This document shows, one piece after another, positions 26,872-35,347 of a DNA stretch of 64,000 nt. The first letter of the stretch is position 1, and every line of letters begins with the position of its first letter. Source of the stretch: Paraburkholderia oxyphila NBRC 105797 (GTDB lineage: Bacteria > Pseudomonadota > Gammaproteobacteria > Burkholderiales > Burkholderiaceae); the NCBI RefSeq assembly GCF_000685075.1, contig NZ_BAYD01000029.1, forward strand, positions 1-64,000. The letters run 5' to 3'. The notes below the pieces were generated by a model. That model made no database searches, was not told where the DNA came from, and saw only the letters and a list, made by a program, of their open reading frames with translations. The position numbers were made by a program, and so were the translations under genes.

Positions 26872-27666
26872 CTATCGCGGAAGCTGATCCTTGCCCTTTA
26901 TCTGCTCCGCCAAGATGCGCGCCACGACGTCGGTCAGGTTCACGACGGCAGACGCACCCGCTTCCTCGAGCAGCATCTTGCGAAGATTGTTCTCACACGA
27001 CACGATGATTGGCAGCATGGGGTTGAGCGTGTGGGCCACGAGCGTGGCAGCCAGGTTGGCGCTCGTGTCGGGCTCCGTCAACACGAGCGCACGGGCTGTA
27101 TCGAGTCTGGCGCGTCGCAGGATGTTGTCAAACGAAGCGGCTTCGCCGAGCACAACCATGTAATTTTCGTCGGATGCCTTCTTTGCCTGCCTTGCATCGG
27201 TCGCCAGCACCAGCACAACCTCCCCCGTATCGCGAAGATATCCCGCGACGAGTTCCCCAAGCGCGCCAAACCCGGCTACGGGCACATGGCGATCCAATGC
27301 CCGCAACTTACGCTCCATCACCCTGTTTTCCCGGCGCGCCATGACCTCGTCGCCTGATAGCATGCCGCTCAGCGTGGACACGGCATAGCCCACGATCAAC
27401 ATCGTCGCGAACATCGCAAAAGCCATGAACACCTTCTGACGCGGATTGAACTCCGAGAAGTCACCCAACGTCGTAACGAGATTCATGCTGTCCCACACCG
27501 CCGTAAATAACTTGCTCGAGACCGGCGTCTTCGAGCTGTCGAGCAGCGCGACGCCAAGCGATGTGCCGACCATCACCAGTAGCAGCATGCCCAGCGTTCG
27601 GCGCGCGCGCCGGCGCCACTCCCTGAAATGCTGTTTGCCGATCTGAGGATCTTCGACGCGATACAT
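26872..27666 (-). CDS. Two-helix ion channel with TrkA-N (RCK) domain
   Basis: 264 residues. Two membrane helices (about 27-45 and 82-105) flank a pore loop, followed by an NAD-binding TrkA-N domain (VAGFGALGELVAGYL near residue 130). The family is the Kch/MthK potassium channels, but the filter region reads NLVTTLGDF in place of TVGYGD. Selectivity and gating are therefore uncertain. The promoter region carries the DosR-like motif at 27726-27742, about 60 bp upstream. It converges on the patatin gene with 81 bp between. Confidence 0.82.
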   Translation of the reverse strand: MYRVEDPQIGKQHFREWRRRARRTLGMLLLVMVGTSLGVALLDSSKTPVSSKLFTAVWDSMNLVTTLGDFSEFNPRQKVFMAFAMFATMLIVGYAVSTLSGMLSGDEVMARRENRVMERKLRALDRHVPVAGFGALGELVAGYLRDTGEVVLVLATDARQAKKASDENYMVVLGEAASFDNILRRARLDTARALVLTEPDTSANLAATLVAHTLNPMLPIIVSCENNLRKMLLEEAGASAVVNLTDVVARILAEQIKGKDQLPR

Positions 27667-27725
27667 GGTCAGGTGCCTGCATGCCCCAATATGTCAAAAT
27701 GATGTCACACGGGCGGGAACCCGAA

Positions 27726-27742
27726 ATCGGACTTTAGTCCTA
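27726..27742. promoter_or_regulatory. DosR-like palindrome (site A)
   Basis: ATCGGACTTTAGTCCTA, perfect core GGACTTTAGTCC. It lies about 60 bp upstream of the TrkA-N channel gene, a position suited to an activator near -40 to -50. Confidence 0.6.
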
Positions 27743-27776
27743 CGCCGTTGCCTCTACGCGAAATGTTGCCTCAAGG

Positions 27777-29510
27777 TCACTGCACGGCCCCCTTCGGCGC
27801 ATGCGGCGCATCCTGTGCGAAGCACAACGCCTGCCATGCGTCGAGCGCCTGCTCAAGGTTGAGAAACATCCGCTCCCGTCCCAGAACGCAGCCGAGCGGA
27901 GAATTTTGCACCATGTGCCATACGGCGGGATTCAGGCCCACGAGCCAAAGCGTGACACCCTGTTCGCGGTACTTCTTCTCTCCTTCGGTCAGCATCTTCA
28001 GGGCCGTATACTCCAAATCGAATACTGCCCGCATGTCCAGCGCGACGACCCGTGGACGCGTCTGCGCGATCCGCGCCAGAATCTTTTGACCGATATGCTC
28101 CGCATTGGCGAAAAATACGCGTCCCTCGGGCCGCAGAAGCAGGAGTCCTGGAAATTCTTCGTCTTCAGGATGTTCGTCGGATACCGGGCGGAACACATTT
28201 GTGCCTGGTTTGCGTCGCAGCACATAGACGGGCGGGTCGGACACCTGGTGAGCCAAAGCAACAAGCGACACAACGATCGCAAAAAGAATGCCTTTCAAGG
28301 TACCGAGCAGCACAACACCGGCAAGCGCGACGAGCGCCCAGATGAACTCCGTGCGCCTCACGTCGAGAATGGCGCGAAAATCAGCGGGCTTAAGCAGGCC
28401 AATTGAGTAGACGATCACCACTGCAGCAAGCGTGGCATGTGGCATCAGACCGATCAGTGGCGCAAGGAGCAGCATCGTGCCAAGCGTAACGGCAGCCGTG
28501 ATCAGTTCCGCCAACTGTGAACGCGCTCCCACAAGCCTGTTGACCGCTGTCTGTGTTGTCCCACCACCTGCCGGCATCGAGCCCAGCAAGGCACCCGCGA
28601 CGTTGCCGAGGCCGGTCGCAAGCAGCTCCCGGTTCGGCTGTGGGACGGACTCGCCATACTGCACGAAGGCGCGGCCGGAAGCGATCGTTTCGGTAAAGCT
28701 CATCAGCGCAATGCCCGCAGCGGACGGCAACAGCGCACCGATCAACGACAGGTCCGGAAGGACAATCGCGGGCAACCCCCGCGGAATGTGACCGACAATC
28801 TCGACTCCGTGGGCCTGCAGGCCCAGCAGGCCCACGCTCCCAATCCCGCACGCCACGGCGACAAGCGGGGCCGGTGCCTTGGGAAAGAAATGCTCGAGCG
28901 CGACCAGGATCACGATCGTGGCGGCGCCCACCGCGACGGTGGCCACCGATGCGTGGGGAAGTCCGCTAACGAGCGCCCACAGGTTGTGCCAGAACGAGCC
29001 TTTCACCACATGAACGCCGATCAGTTTGGGCAACTGATCGAGTACGATGACAATCGCGATGCCCCCCTTGAAGCCGGTCAGTACCGGGTCCGAGATGAAG
29101 TTTGCGACAAACCCAAACCGCAGCAGCGAAGCGAGGACCAGGATCGCGCCGACCAGCAAGGTCAGCGTTACTGTCGCGGCCGCCAGTTCGGCTGCTCCGC
29201 CGCCAGGGGCTACCTGACCAAGCGCAGCGGCGGTCAGGATGGCAAGCGTTGCACTCGTGCTGACGCTCAGCGGTCGTGAGCTGCCAAAGAACGCGTAGAC
29301 CACCATCGGGACAAAGGCGGTATAGAGTCCGACCTGAACCGGAAGTCCCGCAACGGTCGCATACGCCATCGCCTTCGGAAGGACGACGGCTGCGGCCGTG
29401 ACGCCAGCGACGACGTCCGGCTTCAGCCATGTCTTCTGGTAGTCCTGAACCCATTCCGGCACCGGCACGTGAAACCCGGAACGCCGCCGCATCGAGGAAT
29501 CATCTTGCAT
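27777..29510 (-). CDS. SulP-family anion transporter with STAS domain
   Basis: 577 residues. Sulfate_transp membrane domain (about 30-410; VAGVTAAAVVLPKAMAYA motif, GSMPAGGGTTQTAVN late) and a C-terminal STAS domain (about 450-560; VVALDMRAVFDLEYTAL). SLC26/SulP proteins move sulfate, bicarbonate, dicarboxylates or chloride; specificity cannot be read here. GGGAGG precedes the ATG. It starts 69 bp after the DUF2252 gene in the same direction, so the two may be cotranscribed. Confidence 0.92.
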   Translation of the reverse strand: MQDDSSMRRRSGFHVPVPEWVQDYQKTWLKPDVVAGVTAAAVVLPKAMAYATVAGLPVQVGLYTAFVPMVVYAFFGSSRPLSVSTSATLAILTAAALGQVAPGGGAAELAAATVTLTLLVGAILVLASLLRFGFVANFISDPVLTGFKGGIAIVIVLDQLPKLIGVHVVKGSFWHNLWALVSGLPHASVATVAVGAATIVILVALEHFFPKAPAPLVAVACGIGSVGLLGLQAHGVEIVGHIPRGLPAIVLPDLSLIGALLPSAAGIALMSFTETIASGRAFVQYGESVPQPNRELLATGLGNVAGALLGSMPAGGGTTQTAVNRLVGARSQLAELITAAVTLGTMLLLAPLIGLMPHATLAAVVIVYSIGLLKPADFRAILDVRRTEFIWALVALAGVVLLGTLKGILFAIVVSLVALAHQVSDPPVYVLRRKPGTNVFRPVSDEHPEDEEFPGLLLLRPEGRVFFANAEHIGQKILARIAQTRPRVVALDMRAVFDLEYTALKMLTEGEKKYREQGVTLWLVGLNPAVWHMVQNSPLGCVLGRERMFLNLEQALDAWQALCFAQDAPHAPKGAVQ

Positions 29511-29578
29511 GATCGCCTGCCTCCCCCAACTGTTGCACGGTGGGTTACGCTATCCGAATTCAAAGTGCGCAGCCCCCT

Positions 29579-31012
29579 TCAACCCGGAGGGTCAAACTCC
29601 GCCTTGAGCACCCCGTTGCTGATCGCGCGTTTGAACGCGGCATGGTCGGCTTCGTTCTGGTCGGCATACAGGAATGAAAACGCGACCACAGCCTTGTCAA
29701 ACTCGTCGCTCTTGCCAAGGTATCCGCTGATGACGGATGAATCGCCGGAGCGCGCGTGTGAAAGCGCGAGAGAGTGACCGCACCAATCCGCAAAGCCCGC
29801 CATTTCAGCTTTGCCGAAGGTTTCCACGGCAGGTTTGATCTTGACGTCGCGCAACTGGCGAACATAGTAGTCATACCCCTGCAGCCCCTTGGTCCAGCCG
29901 AGGAAGACATCGCTCGCCGGCTGCATGAGCCGGTGGCCCAAGACCACACGCTGCCCGTGATTCTCATAGACGCTCGCACCCGCATAGGCTTCCAGCACCG
30001 AGGTGCGCGCCTCCTTGACCTGCAGAAAGAGCGGATCTCCGGCACCGTCCATGAGCAGGACCACCCAGCAGCGCGTGCCAACGCTGCCCACCCCGACTAC
30101 CTTGATCGCGGCGTCCACCACTTGATAGCGCTCGAGGAGAACGCGCCGGTCTGGCGCCAGGCTTTCGCGATACGCGTCAAACACTTTCCTCGTCGTCGCC
30201 TCGACTTCTCTACGGCGTGCCCCCTGCAGATGGAAAATCGCAGGGCGCTCGTCCCTGATGACCGCGGAGACGCCTTCGCCAACAGCGAGCTTCGGAAACA
30301 GGTCCTCGGCCATGCTGCTGGCACGCTCCTTTTCGATTCTCCTGATGACGCGGCGTCGCAACGCCGGATCCTTGATCGAAGCGATCAATGCTTCCGCTTC
30401 GACCGCCTGATACCAGAGATCGAGCGAGGTCATCTCGCTGAAGGCCGCCATGTGCTCGCGATACGAGCGCACGCAATCGAGCACGCTGTCTCTGGCCGTA
30501 GAGTCGCTCAGTCCGTTGTCGCGACAAGCGATCACAAAGCTTGCAGCAAGGCGCTTGAGATCCCACTCCCACGGCGCAGGCAGGGTCTCGTCCAGATCGT
30601 TAATCGCGAAGATGATATTGCGCTCGGCAGTCGCGAAGCCACGGAAATTCACCAGATGGGCGTCTCCACAGCACTGCACCCGTATTCCGGGGCCAGGCAG
30701 CGAAGCGAGGTCATGTGCCATATTCAGTGCGGCGCCTCGATAGAACGTGAAGGGTGACTGAACCATGCGTCCGTGCCGAAGCGGAACCAGTTCCGGCAGC
30801 CGGCCCTCGTCGGCCTGCTGGACCAGACGGACGGGACCAGGACGGTCCGCACTCTGCTTCCACATGCCGTGCAGCTCGCGTGGACACGTTTCCCTGAGGC
30901 TTTTTCCCAGTGCGCGCCGTTGCGCACGCGAGCGAATCTGTGTCCCGGAAACAGTCACTGCGGCCCCTTTGGGTCTACCGTCCTTGACCTCGCTCAACAG
31001 GACTTCTTCCAT
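29579..31012 (-). CDS. DUF2252 family protein
   Basis: 477 residues. DUF2252 spans nearly all of it: RGAALNMAHDLASLPGPG, QCCGDAHLVNFRGFA, INDLDETLPAPWEWDLKRL, and RDVKIKPAVE, which together resemble a protein-kinase/aminoglycoside-kinase-like active site (GDAH, and DLDET as possible metal-binding). Biochemical function is unknown. The start at 31012 follows GGAGG with 5-base spacing; a longer version back to 31120 runs over the ANR box and is rejected. The box (31074-31087) is 62 bp upstream, ideal for activation. Confidence 0.9.
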   Translation of the reverse strand: MEEVLLSEVKDGRPKGAAVTVSGTQIRSRAQRRALGKSLRETCPRELHGMWKQSADRPGPVRLVQQADEGRLPELVPLRHGRMVQSPFTFYRGAALNMAHDLASLPGPGIRVQCCGDAHLVNFRGFATAERNIIFAINDLDETLPAPWEWDLKRLAASFVIACRDNGLSDSTARDSVLDCVRSYREHMAAFSEMTSLDLWYQAVEAEALIASIKDPALRRRVIRRIEKERASSMAEDLFPKLAVGEGVSAVIRDERPAIFHLQGARRREVEATTRKVFDAYRESLAPDRRVLLERYQVVDAAIKVVGVGSVGTRCWVVLLMDGAGDPLFLQVKEARTSVLEAYAGASVYENHGQRVVLGHRLMQPASDVFLGWTKGLQGYDYYVRQLRDVKIKPAVETFGKAEMAGFADWCGHSLALSHARSGDSSVISGYLGKSDEFDKAVVAFSFLYADQNEADHAAFKRAISNGVLKAEFDPPG

Positions 31013-31073
31013 GGCGGCCTCCAGGCGTACGCTTCCCACCTGCCCAAGACTGGCACACGGCCGATGCCCGCAA

Positions 31074-31087
31074 TTGACGCAAGTCAA
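31074..31087. promoter_or_regulatory. ANR/FNR box
   Basis: TTGACgcaaGTCAA, a perfect palindrome between the divergent DUF2252 gene (62 bp) and the GluR0-like channel (126 bp). Confidence 0.75.
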
Positions 31088-31212
31088 GCAACCAGAGGAG
31101 TGAACGACCAGAATGGCCAATACACAAGAACCCCTGATCGACCGCGTGAAGCGTCGACAGGCTGTCCCGGTGTATCGTTTCGGCTCGATGGCGCTGTCCA
31201 GGATGGAGAAAA

Positions 31213-32298
31213 ATGCTTGCGCTGGCCAGAAAGTGTGCGTTCCTGATGTGGCTCGCGGCCATGCTGTCCGCCTCTGCGCTTGCTCAGGACCGCAGGCCCG
31301 TCATCCATATTGGTGTGCTCGTTGTTCCACCTGCTGTCATCAAGGAACACGGAACGCTGACCGGATTCAGTGTCGAGATGTGGCAGGCGATCGCAACCCG
31401 GCTGCAGGTCGAGACGAAGTATGAGATGGCGTCCGACACTGCATCTCTGTACGACTGTGTACGGTCCAGACTGTGTGACCTCGCAATGCCTCAGTTCATT
31501 ACCTGGGAGCGCGATCAGGAATTCGACTTTTCCTACCCGGTGTTGACGGCAGGCCAGCGAATCATGGTTCTCGACACGGGCGAAAGTAAGACGATCAATC
31601 CGATTCTTGAACTGCTCCATTTACTCGGGTCACGAACGTCTCTCGAATGGCTTGGCGCCGGCGTATTGCTGATTCTGGTTCCTGCTCATGTGGCATGGTT
31701 TCTGGATCGCGGGCGCGAGGGAGGGGTCATTCCTAGCAGGAAATACTTCCCCGGGATATTCCAGGCGATGTATTGGGCGGCAACGACGTTGCTCACCCAG
31801 GCTGAGCAGGCCCCAAGGCAATGGCTCGCCCGGACAATGGCATTTATCTTCATGTTCGTCGGACTCGTGTTTGTCGCGTTCTATACGGCACAGCTAACAA
31901 GCAACCTGACCGTACAGCGGATTCGAGGGGAAATCAACGGACCGGAAGATCTGCCCGGCAAAAGGGTGGCTACGATAGGCGGAACCGTGTCAGCGGATTA
32001 TCTTCGGGACCACGACGCCCGCATTCAGGAATATTCACATGTGGACGAGATGTATGCGGCGCTGCTACAAAAACAAGTAGATGCCGTGCTCTTCGCGGGG
32101 CCGACACTTCTCTATTACGCGAGCCACGGCGGGCACGGGAAAGTGACGATAGTCGGACCGGAAATTAACCAGCAGGAGGTTGGATTCGTCTTCCCGGTCA
32201 ACAGTCCCCTGCGCAGGAAAGTCGATAGCGCATTGCTCTCGCTTCACAAGGACGGCACCTACGGGCGAATCTACAAGAGATGGTTCGGGGATGAGTGA
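31213..32298 (+). CDS. GluR0-like ligand-gated channel, noncanonical pore
   Basis: 361 residues. Signal peptide (cleavage after ALA), then an amino-acid-binding SBP_bac_3 fold split by a channel: S1 lobe (25-115), helix 1 (about 140-160), pore loop and helix 2 (about 178-225), then S2 lobe (230-360; DLPGKRVATIGGT, GRIYKRWFGDE). This is the prokaryotic glutamate-receptor layout. GluR0 itself has TVGYGD; here the loop reads ATTLLTQAEQAP, with no GYG. GGAGA precedes the ATG. Candidate ligand: an amino acid. Ion selectivity unknown. Confidence 0.88.
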   Translation: MLALARKCAFLMWLAAMLSASALAQDRRPVIHIGVLVVPPAVIKEHGTLTGFSVEMWQAIATRLQVETKYEMASDTASLYDCVRSRLCDLAMPQFITWERDQEFDFSYPVLTAGQRIMVLDTGESKTINPILELLHLLGSRTSLEWLGAGVLLILVPAHVAWFLDRGREGGVIPSRKYFPGIFQAMYWAATTLLTQAEQAPRQWLARTMAFIFMFVGLVFVAFYTAQLTSNLTVQRIRGEINGPEDLPGKRVATIGGTVSADYLRDHDARIQEYSHVDEMYAALLQKQVDAVLFAGPTLLYYASHGGHGKVTIVGPEINQQEVGFVFPVNSPLRRKVDSALLSLHKDGTYGRIYKRWFGDE

Positions 32299-32345
32299 CG
32301 CCGGTCGGCGACGTCGCAGTTGCGCAAGCAGCGGTGGTCGGTCTG

Positions 32346-33215
32346 TCAAGGCCGGACTCGCGCTGCGCGAACGGCTGGCTGCTGGGCCGCTTTGCTCACG
32401 CCTTGCGAATCGCCTTGCCGGGGCGCGAGCGTATCGCGCAGCCCTTCCAGCTCACGATGCAGCGAGACGATTTCTGCATGCAGCACCTTGATGTCACGAT
32501 GCATTTCGCGCCTCAGGCGTCGCTCTTCCTTGCCGATGAGCCAGGCGGCGATTCCGGCAAATGCCAGCGAGAGCATGCCATAGCCGAGCAGCACGACGAA
32601 CACCGCAAAAATGCGCGATGCGGGCGTCGTTGGCGCGATGTCGCCATAACCGACCGTGGCGCTGCTCTCAAATGCAAGCCACAGCCCCTCGGCGTAACTG
32701 TGCACTCGCGGCTCCAACGCATAAAACCCCGCGCCGCCAAGCAGCAGAACGATCACACCCGCGAGCGGCAGCAGCGCGAGCCGGTTGAGTTCGAAACAGG
32801 GGCGCAGCGCAATGACGATTCGCAGCGCGATCATCGCCATGAACGCGAGTCTGAGCGTCCATTCGAGCGAAGACCATGGATTTGCTCCGCCGATCATGCT
32901 GACGAGCGCGCCGAAAGTGATCGCCACGTCGAACGCATTGTGATTCAGGAACCGCGCTGGTTTGTGGCTCGACCAGGCGGTCCGCGCAATGGCGCCTGCG
33001 CAGGACACCGCCATGCCGCCGTACAGCGCTCGTGCGGTCATGAGCATCGAATTCGACGTGGCGACCAGTTCGAGATAGAAGGCTGGAATCGCCATCATGC
33101 AACCCGCGAGCAAAAGCCAGCGAGCGTGCGACCAGGCGCGCAGTGCGCCCGGTCCGTCATGCGAATCGACTCCGCCGAGTCCTGCCTTGGACCACCCGAT
33201 ACTCATTTGTCGCAT
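32346..33215 (-). CDS. Two-pore-helix potassium channel (Ion_trans_2)
   Basis: 289 residues. About six hydrophobic segments, with the canonical filter SATVGYGDIAP near residue 188 and a following helix (FVVLLGYGMLSLAFAGIAAWLIG). The C-terminal 60 residues form a charged coiled-coil-like helix (KEERRLRREMHRDIKVLHAEI), probably an assembly domain. It has a voltage-sensor-like N-terminal half without obvious arginine repeats. Start uncertain: two ATGs (33215 and 33206) lack a clear Shine-Dalgarno. The third channel-like gene in 6.3 kb. Confidence 0.87.
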   Translation of the reverse strand: MRQMSIGWSKAGLGGVDSHDGPGALRAWSHARWLLLAGCMMAIPAFYLELVATSNSMLMTARALYGGMAVSCAGAIARTAWSSHKPARFLNHNAFDVAITFGALVSMIGGANPWSSLEWTLRLAFMAMIALRIVIALRPCFELNRLALLPLAGVIVLLLGGAGFYALEPRVHSYAEGLWLAFESSATVGYGDIAPTTPASRIFAVFVVLLGYGMLSLAFAGIAAWLIGKEERRLRREMHRDIKVLHAEIVSLHRELEGLRDTLAPRQGDSQGVSKAAQQPAVRAARVRP

Positions 33216-33296
33216 CCGTTGGTACGCGAGATTCGTCAGCCTTGACGGCGCCTTCGCGCGCCGGACCGGAAATCATCGCAGGTTACGCGTGGCGCC

Positions 33297-33941
33297 TCAT
33301 CCCCCTAACGCGACGACAGCCCCGATCAGAATGGCCCCGATGGCAGCCATCGCCAATCCCGTGACGAATGGACGTCTGTATCCCGCATAGCGCGCAAGTC
33401 CAATTCCGGCAATAAAGAGCATGACGAGCGCAATCGCACGCGAGCCATGCTTCGCCGCTGCAAGATCGTCCGTTAGCAGAAACGGCAGCACGACCGGAAA
33501 GGTCGCAACAACAACGAGCAAGAATATGCCGGTCGCCTCCAGATAATCCCTTGGCGCCAGTCCGCGTTTCCTGGCCGGCAGCACCATCAGGCGTTGCCGC
33601 ATTCCTTCCAGTTCAGTCGACCCCGTGATGTTCGCGACATGGGGCGGCAATGCCTCGGCAATCAATCGGCACGCGGCTCTCGGGTCGGCGCTCACGATTT
33701 GCTTTGCAAGATTGCAGTTGCGCGTGCGTTCGGTCGCCGTCCGTAGCAGGTACATAACTGCATCCACCAGCCCCCAGGCGAGATTGCAGCCGAGCGCGGC
33801 ATGCGTGACCGCGCGTGCGAAGTTTTGCCCCGGAGATGTGATCGACTGCGATCCAACGATCGTCACAGCCATGATCAACCCGAAGAGGATTTCCGAGATC
33901 CGGTCTACAGGTTCGAGCAGCCTTTCTCGCAGTACCGGCAT
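33297..33941 (-). CDS. VIT-like integral membrane protein
   Basis: 214 residues. LLEPVDRISEILFGLIMAVTIVGS is split over the N-terminal helix, and the protein has four to five membrane segments with a C-terminal pair (IALVMLFIAGIGLARYAGYRRPFVTGLAM). The pattern resembles VIT1/CCC1-type transporters, but the metal-binding acidic residues are not obvious, so transport of iron or manganese is only a suggestion. AAGGA precedes the ATG at 33941. An ANR box lies 126 bp upstream, shared with the divergent AI-2E permease gene. Confidence 0.8.
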   Translation of the reverse strand: MPVLRERLLEPVDRISEILFGLIMAVTIVGSQSITSPGQNFARAVTHAALGCNLAWGLVDAVMYLLRTATERTRNCNLAKQIVSADPRAACRLIAEALPPHVANITGSTELEGMRQRLMVLPARKRGLAPRDYLEATGIFLLVVVATFPVVLPFLLTDDLAAAKHGSRAIALVMLFIAGIGLARYAGYRRPFVTGLAMAAIGAILIGAVVALGG

Positions 33942-34066
33942 GTTCACAGTTCCTTGCGCAACGCGATTCGTTCTGCACATTCCGGCTCCGACCGGTTGAA
34001 ACACAGACACGACATTCTCAAGAGCAGCTTCCTGCATCAACACTAATACGGCCGCTTCCTCCTCTT

Positions 34067-34080
34067 TTGACCTCAATCAA
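34067..34080. promoter_or_regulatory. ANR/FNR box
   Basis: TTGACctcaATCAA, between the VIT-like gene (126 bp) and the AI-2E permease gene (140 bp). Confidence 0.7.
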
Positions 34081-34119
34081 TCGCATCAAGTCGCTCGCCC
34101 CCTTGCGGCGCCCGAAGCG

Positions 34120-34136
34120 TAGGACCAAGGTCCGAT
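34120..34136. promoter_or_regulatory. DosR-like palindrome (site B)
   Basis: TAGGACCAAGGTCCGAT on the plus strand, 84 bp before the AI-2E permease start and 40 bp after the ANR box, so both signals may act on one promoter. Confidence 0.6.
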
Positions 34137-34219
34137 AGTGCGCCACGATACAAGTGGTAACCTGGAACCGCGGCGCTCGATCGACTGCAGGCGCCCGTCA
34201 CCCCCGTGGAGGACCTCAC

Positions 34220-35347
34220 GTGAACGCGCCCAGCTCCGGCACCCCGTCGCACCCGCCCGAGCCTATGCACCAGCGTGCTGTGTTCGACCTGCCGCGCATC
34301 GTGCTCGCCACGATCTCGCTGCTGCTGCTGATCGGCGGTAGCCTCTACGTGCTGCGTCCGTTTGTTCCCGCCCTCATCTGGGGCAGCATGATCGTCGTCG
34401 CCACCTGGCCACCCTTCGTCGCCCTGCAGCGCCGCCTGGGCGGGCGGCGCGCACCGGCGGTCATGATCATGTTGCTGGTGCAGATCGCCGTGATTGTCGT
34501 GCCGTTCTATGCGGCGGTCGCCACACTCACGAGCCACGCCACGGACATCACCGCCTTTGTGAAGAACCTACCGGACTACGCATTGCCGGCTCCGCCCCAC
34601 TGGGTTGCCAACATTCCACTGGGCGGCCGGCGTCTCGCTCAGGAGTGGCAGACCCTCTCGGACGCCGGCCCGGGCGGCGTGCTCGCCAAGGTCCAGCCCT
34701 ACGCCTCGGTCGCGGCGCGCTGGCTGCTCGCGCGCGCGAGCCAGCTAGGCATGTTCGCTGTGTATCTGATGCTGATGGTTATCGTGTGCGGCATGCTGTA
34801 CGCGCGGGGCGAAATCGCGGCGCAACTGGTCATCCGGGTGGCCGAGCGCGTCGCGCCGCGCAACGGCGAGCAGATCGTCCACCTCGCAGCGCAGTCGGTA
34901 CGGGCAATCGCCCTTGGCGTGGTGGTGACGGCCATCATTCAGGCATCGCTTGGCGCGCTCGGCGTCTGGGTAGCCGGTGTGCCATTCGCGGGCATCATCG
35001 CCGCCCTGCTGCTGATGTTCTGCCTGATTCAAGCCGGCCCGTTGTTGCCGCTGCTCGGCTGTGTCGCATGGACTTTCGCCAATGGCTCGCGGGTCGTCGC
35101 GATCGTCTTGCTCGTCTGGTCGATTGGCGTCACCATGATCGACAACTTCCTGCGCCCCATCCTGATCCGTCGCGCCGTGGAGTTGCCGCTCGTGCTCATC
35201 CTTTTCGGCGTGCTGGGCGGCCTGATTTCGATTGGCGTGGTCGGGCTCTTCGTCGGCCCGGTTGTTCTGGCCGTCACCTATCATCTGCTGCTCGCATGGG
35301 TCGGACAGCCGGGCTCTCCCGGGCCGAAGAACGGGAGGCCCGGCTAA
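34220..35347 (+). CDS. AI-2E family (TqsA/PerM) membrane permease
   Basis: 375 residues, about eight membrane segments with the typical gap of 120 residues between the first three and the rest. FVPALIWGSMIVVATWP and the late QAGPLLPLLGCVAW are family motifs. The family includes exporters of quorum signal AI-2 and Na+/H+ antiporter-like members; substrate not predictable. The GTG at 34220 is chosen because GGAGG lies 7 bases upstream. Its stop overlaps that of the convergent Pta-like gene. Confidence 0.87.
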   Translation: MNAPSSGTPSHPPEPMHQRAVFDLPRIVLATISLLLLIGGSLYVLRPFVPALIWGSMIVVATWPPFVALQRRLGGRRAPAVMIMLLVQIAVIVVPFYAAVATLTSHATDITAFVKNLPDYALPAPPHWVANIPLGGRRLAQEWQTLSDAGPGGVLAKVQPYASVAARWLLARASQLGMFAVYLMLMVIVCGMLYARGEIAAQLVIRVAERVAPRNGEQIVHLAAQSVRAIALGVVVTAIIQASLGALGVWVAGVPFAGIIAALLLMFCLIQAGPLLPLLGCVAWTFANGSRVVAIVLLVWSIGVTMIDNFLRPILIRRAVELPLVLILFGVLGGLISIGVVGLFVGPVVLAVTYHLLLAWVGQPGSPGPKNGRPG

